Translations under genes and position numbers: made by a program
The notes under the pieces: model-generated
What the model was told of the DNA's origin: nothing
Seen by the model: only the letters and a program-made list of their open reading frames with translations
The model's database searches: none
Part shown: one piece after another, positions 60,508 to 64,000 of the stretch
Numbering within the stretch: position 1 is the stretch's first letter
Layout: the number at the start of each line of letters is the position of its first letter
Assembly: GCF_011742145.1 (NCBI RefSeq)
Contig: NZ_JAAQQU010000099.1
Location: 186,001-250,000, forward strand
Direction: 5' to 3'
DNA length: 64,000 nt
Source: Flavobacterium sp. J49
GTDB lineage: Bacteria > Bacteroidota > Bacteroidia > Flavobacteriales > Flavobacteriaceae

Positions 60508-62151
60508 ATGGAAAAAAAAATAAGATTATTACGCAAATTCTCCTCTTTTAAAATTGTTTTGGTTTATGCCATTGTTAGTGCCTTTTATATCTTCACTTCA
60601 GATTTTTTTTTGGAAGTCTTTGTATCTGATGCCTTTTTGATATCCAAACTGCAAACGGTAAAAGGATTGGCCTTTATCCTCATCACAGCTGTTCTACTTC
60701 ACTTATTGGTCAAAAGAAATATTGAACGATTATCGACTTATTACCAGCAAATAATTCATGTAAAACAACAATCCGAGATTCGTTCCAAGCAATCTAAAGA
60801 AGAATACATTTCTTTATTTAACCACAGTCCATTACCCATGTGGATTTTTGATATTGAAACACTACAGTATTTGCATGTCAATGAAATGGCTTGTACACAT
60901 TATGGTTTTTCACAAGAGGAATATTTGGCAATGACCTTAAGGGATATCCGTCCTCCGGAAGACATTCCGCAAATGGAAGCATTGCTGCATAAATCATTAG
61001 AGAACGAAAACACTTCTTTTTCAGGGGTTATGAGACATCGAAAAAAGAATGGTGACATCATACAGGTAAAAATTAAAACTTCTCATGTTACTTTTGAAGG
61101 AAAAAAAGGGATTTTGGTTTCTGCAGTAGATATCACAGCGGAAATAGAAATTCAAAACAAACTGATAGAGACCAACTCCAGGCTCCAGTTAGCTAGTGAA
61201 TTGGCCAATCTGGGCTATTGGACCAATGATTTGACAAAATCAAAAATTGTTTGGACTGATGAAATCTATAAAATATTTGAAGTCGATCCACAAGACTTTG
61301 AACTAACCATGGATAATATTCAGACCTATTTTCATCCCGAGGATCGAATGTATTTTGACCCTGAGGTTTTTTACAATTTTGATGAGAAAATGATCTTTGA
61401 GAACGAACTTAGGATTACTGTTGGTTCAGGCAAGTTAAAGTGGATATTAGTTCGAATCCATCTGATCAGAGACAACGATGGCAATCCTATTCAATTAGAG
61501 GGTATTGTATTAGACATTACCAAAAGAAAAATGCACGAACAGGAGATATTGGAAAGCAATGAACGGTTTAAGACACTTACCAAAGCAACTGCTGAAGCCA
61601 TTTTAGATTGGGATGTTATTAACGACAAGGTTTTTTGGGGTGAAGGTTTTAACACCATATTTGGTTATGATATAAGCAATAGCGACAATTATTTATGGGT
61701 CAAAAACATTCATCCTGATGACAGTCAAAAGATACTGGATGATTTGAATAGGGCTTTAAAAAACCCGACCAAAGAATATTTTAATGCTGAATACCGATTC
61801 TTAAAAGCAAATCATGAAATTGCTTATGTGCAGCACAAGGGTATTTTAATCAGAAATAATCAAGGTAAAGTTACCCGAATTATAGCTGCCATGATTGATT
61901 TGACAGAAGCTTTAGAAAAAATGAATAAAATTGAGTTACAAGACAAAGCGCTAAAAGATATTTCCTGGACACAATCGCATGTGGTTAGAGCGCCTCTCGC
62001 CAACTTGCTAGGTTTAATTCATTTGTTAAAAGACAATCGTGAATTAGGCGTAAACGATGATAAATTGGTCGATTATATTAGTGATTCTGCTGAAAAGTTG
62101 GATCGTATTATTCATAATATTGTCCAAAAAACTAACGAAACAAACCCATAG
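60508..62151 (+). CDS. Membrane PAS-domain sensor protein lacking a kinase ATPase domain
   Basis: A 547-residue protein with two membrane helices (about 14-32 and 50-68) and three PAS domains (about 100-220, 230-350 and 360-480). The C-terminal 65 residues form a DHp-like helix pair with H491 in SHVVRAPLAN, which resembles the H-box of histidine kinases. No HATPase domain follows: the protein stops at residue 547 and the next gene is convergent. It could be phosphorylated by another kinase or act only as a sensor. The ATG at 60508 was chosen; a GTG start at 60475 is less likely. Confidence 0.85.
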   Translation: MEKKIRLLRKFSSFKIVLVYAIVSAFYIFTSDFFLEVFVSDAFLISKLQTVKGLAFILITAVLLHLLVKRNIERLSTYYQQIIHVKQQSEIRSKQSKEEYISLFNHSPLPMWIFDIETLQYLHVNEMACTHYGFSQEEYLAMTLRDIRPPEDIPQMEALLHKSLENENTSFSGVMRHRKKNGDIIQVKIKTSHVTFEGKKGILVSAVDITAEIEIQNKLIETNSRLQLASELANLGYWTNDLTKSKIVWTDEIYKIFEVDPQDFELTMDNIQTYFHPEDRMYFDPEVFYNFDEKMIFENELRITVGSGKLKWILVRIHLIRDNDGNPIQLEGIVLDITKRKMHEQEILESNERFKTLTKATAEAILDWDVINDKVFWGEGFNTIFGYDISNSDNYLWVKNIHPDDSQKILDDLNRALKNPTKEYFNAEYRFLKANHEIAYVQHKGILIRNNQGKVTRIIAAMIDLTEALEKMNKIELQDKALKDISWTQSHVVRAPLANLLGLIHLLKDNRELGVNDDKLVDYISDSAEKLDRIIHNIVQKTNETNP

Positions 62152-62194
62152 TTAATCCATCAAAAATACTTTTTGAAATTGACCACATATGTTT

Positions 62195-62228
62195 AAAAAA
62201 AATCCCGCCAAAAGACGGGATTTTTTTA
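62195..62228. terminator. Terminator between the PAS gene and topoisomerase gene
   Basis: AAATCCCG and CGGGATTT pair around CCAAAAGA, with A- and T-runs on both sides. The topoisomerase stop codon (62226-62228) lies in the T-run on the plus strand, so it serves both convergent genes. Confidence 0.8.
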
Positions 62229-64000
62229 TTCTAAGGATAGTGTTATTTGTCCGTCGTCATCAGTTTCCGTCTGAATGTTATCAGAAACATTATCTTCGCC
62301 GGTAACTTCTACATCTTCAGGCTGAATTTCTTCCGGTTCTTCGAATGGCAATGGTTCTAGGAGATTGACTTGTTTTAATTTATCCGTTGTCAATTGGTTA
62401 CCAATCGCTTTTATACCTTTTACGGCGATAAATTGTTCTAAATCGACCGTGATGGTCTCTTTTTGCACCCCTTTGACTTTGGCAAAAATTACTTCTGCCA
62501 TAGGTCGCCAATCCGTTGAAACAATTTCCAATTGCGATTTCTCGTGCTCTGTGATAAAGGTTTCTTCTTTATTTTCATTTTCAACCAAGAAACGTTTAAC
62601 AAAATAACGTTCTTTTTCTCCGTCATAATAAATCGCCGAAATCGGTTTCTTAGGATGCCATTTTTCCAAAACAATCATACCTTCTTCAAAATGTGTGGTC
62701 AACTCCGGAATAATGGTTTTCAACTTTCCGTTTTGATTGATAATCAGTAAGCGGTCATTAGGCCTGAATTCACCCAGTAATTCTCCTCTACCATCTACAT
62801 TCAATCTTTGTACTGTATCGTCAAACCACACTTTACGCGGACGCAAAGTAGAGATGCCTTTTTCTTTGAGTTCAATTTTCTTAATCGGATATTTGGTCAC
62901 GGTATTGCCTCGCGAAGCTCTTCCTTTAATGGCAATATCAGAGAAATCGACATCCCATTTGAGTTTCTTCACGCTGCCGATTTGGCGCAACAAAATCGTA
63001 ACAGTTTCCGCTTCACCATTAGGATTAGCCGAAAAATACAGTACTTGCGAACCGGCTTTTTCTTGGGTCAAATCATAGAATTTATCACGGGTAATCCCGG
63101 AAACATTAAAACGCTTGATAAACGTTGAGCCGTTTTTACCGTCTCGGTACATCATATTGTAAATGGTACGCTTGTCATTTTTATCAAAAACCGCGATATG
63201 GATGATGTCTTTGCCCACGAACTTTTTATCATCAACTTTCGCCACCATCATTTTTCCGTCACGCAAGAAAACTATAACGTCATCAATATCGGAACAATCG
63301 GCTACATATTCGTCTTTCTTTAAACCGGTTCCAAAGAAACCTTCTTCTTTGTTGACATAGAGTTTGGTATTTCTCAAAACCACTTTCGTCGCTTCAATGG
63401 TATCAAAACTTCTCAACTCGGTTTGGCGTTCTCGACCTTTGCCGTATTTGTCTTTTAACTTTTGGAAGAAATCAATCGTATAGTCAATGATATGATCTAA
63501 ATGATGTTTAACCTCTTCCATTTCAGCTTCCAACTTAGCAATCGCATCATCCGCTTTGTCTGAGTCGAAACGCGTGATACGAATCATCGGAATTTGCGTT
63601 AGTTTCTGCAAATCGTCATCATTGATTTCACGAACAAACGATTTTACAAACGGTTTGAAACGGTCATACATATAAACATAAAGCGATTCTCTGTCGGAGT
63701 ACAATTTGAAATCGATGTACATTTCTTCACGAATGAAGATTTTTTCCAAAGTGGAAAAATGCCATTTGTTTTCTAATTCGTCTAACTGAATTTCCAATTC
63801 GCGTTTGAGCAAATCCACCGTGCGATGTGTCGAAATTTTCAACATATCCGAAACACCGATAAACAAAGGTTTGTGGTTTTCAATCACACAACCCAATGGC
63901 GCTACTGAAGTTTCACAAGCCGTAAACGCATACAGTGCATCGATAGTTTTATCCGGAGAAACACCCGGCGGAAGATGGATTAAAATCTCTACTTCGGCTG
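62226..64000 (-). CDS. parC: Topoisomerase IV (DNA gyrase-type) subunit A, partial N-terminus missing
   Basis: C-terminal 591 residues of a type IIA topoisomerase A subunit of the Bacteroidota topoisomerase IV type. The first visible residues (AEVEILIHLPPGVSPDKTID, then ALYAFTACETSVAPLGCVIE) belong to the tower and coiled-coil region. The C-terminal beta-pinwheel repeats (FKRFNVSGITRDKFYD, SRGNTVTKYPIKK) follow. An apparent start at 63896 is an internal TTG leucine. The catalytic tyrosine is upstream of the window. The tail is acidic (EEIQPEDVEVTGEDN). The protein end sits inside the terminator at 62195-62228. Confidence 0.88.
   Translation of the reverse strand, partial: AEVEILIHLPPGVSPDKTIDALYAFTACETSVAPLGCVIENHKPLFIGVSDMLKISTHRTVDLLKRELEIQLDELENKWHFSTLEKIFIREEMYIDFKLYSDRESLYVYMYDRFKPFVKSFVREINDDDLQKLTQIPMIRITRFDSDKADDAIAKLEAEMEEVKHHLDHIIDYTIDFFQKLKDKYGKGRERQTELRSFDTIEATKVVLRNTKLYVNKEEGFFGTGLKKDEYVADCSDIDDVIVFLRDGKMMVAKVDDKKFVGKDIIHIAVFDKNDKRTIYNMMYRDGKNGSTFIKRFNVSGITRDKFYDLTQEKAGSQVLYFSANPNGEAETVTILLRQIGSVKKLKWDVDFSDIAIKGRASRGNTVTKYPIKKIELKEKGISTLRPRKVWFDDTVQRLNVDGRGELLGEFRPNDRLLIINQNGKLKTIIPELTTHFEEGMIVLEKWHPKKPISAIYYDGEKERYFVKRFLVENENKEETFITEHEKSQLEIVSTDWRPMAEVIFAKVKGVQKETITVDLEQFIAVKGIKAIGNQLTTDKLKQVNLLEPLPFEEPEEIQPEDVEVTGEDNVSDNIQTETDDDGQITLSLE

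Overview
The window is a 64 kb piece of a Bacteroidota chromosome, almost certainly a Flavobacterium or close relative. The DNA is AT-rich by eye. Genes rarely carry a Shine-Dalgarno sequence, and many starts are preceded by the Bacteroidota promoter signature TTTG-N17-19-TAnnTTTG. The proteins are typical of the group: a TonB-dependent receptor with an OMP beta-barrel domain, PorT-type barrels, DUF6452/DUF6048, DUF5362, DUF6095, Bacteroidota topoisomerase IV subunit A and a fumarylacetoacetase. No rRNA, tRNA, IS element, prophage, CRISPR array or cas gene was seen. Gene density and style are uniform, so this reads as core chromosome rather than an island.

Layout. 1-2602 (-): guaC, a NUDIX hydrolase and a MATE efflux pump cut by the window edge. 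2750-6399: a pentapeptide-repeat protein facing a three-gene MacAB-like ABC export operon. 6531-13461: back-to-back glyA and fahA, then gcvT with an S41 protease and an exported protein. 13525-18820: yebC, cysM, an oligopeptidase B-like protease and threonine aldolase. 18999-21376: prfB with an intact programmed +1 frameshift, an lpxD paralogue, and a candidate small RNA with its own promoter and terminator. 21394-25611 (-): a dienelactone hydrolase, then a phosphate module (DUF47, PiT, porin). 25793-31988: acyl-CoA carboxylase beta subunit, two small unknowns, a long RluA-type pseudouridine synthase, an M1 aminopeptidase and DoxX. 32055-34450: menE, a CPBP protease and ArsC. 34543-38799: the TonB-dependent receptor, an unlisted 57-residue membrane protein and fumC. 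38869-43796: CAP lipoprotein, pdxH, ribonuclease Z with a STAS-like partner, a small exported protein with a complex upstream region, an Smr protein and two membrane proteins. 43834-50823: rocD, DUF1003, DUF1697, rlmD, two lipoproteins, DUF6048 and small unknowns. 50971-55482: a TlpA-like thioredoxin protein, a PorT barrel and two methyltransferases. 55562-62151: ZIP transporter, murQ with an NlpC-like neighbour, small unknowns, TerC and a PAS sensor protein with no ATPase domain. 62226-64000: topoisomerase IV subunit A, cut by the edge.

Functional links that can be read from the layout: one-carbon and glycine metabolism (glyA, gcvT, threonine aldolase), phosphate uptake across both membranes (porin, PiT, DUF47), purine salvage (guaC), muropeptide recycling (murQ and its neighbour), and RNA processing and modification (rnz, rlmD, RluA-like, THUMP methyltransferase).

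No clearly new multi-gene system was found. The most unusual material is non-coding: the small RNA candidate at about 21260-21376; a dispersed family of 50-110 bp intergenic elements ending in AGCTATTTCCCGC and CGGGGCTA; a perfect 30-bp tandem repeat upstream of the CAP lipoprotein gene; and a 15-bp motif shared by two long upstream regions.
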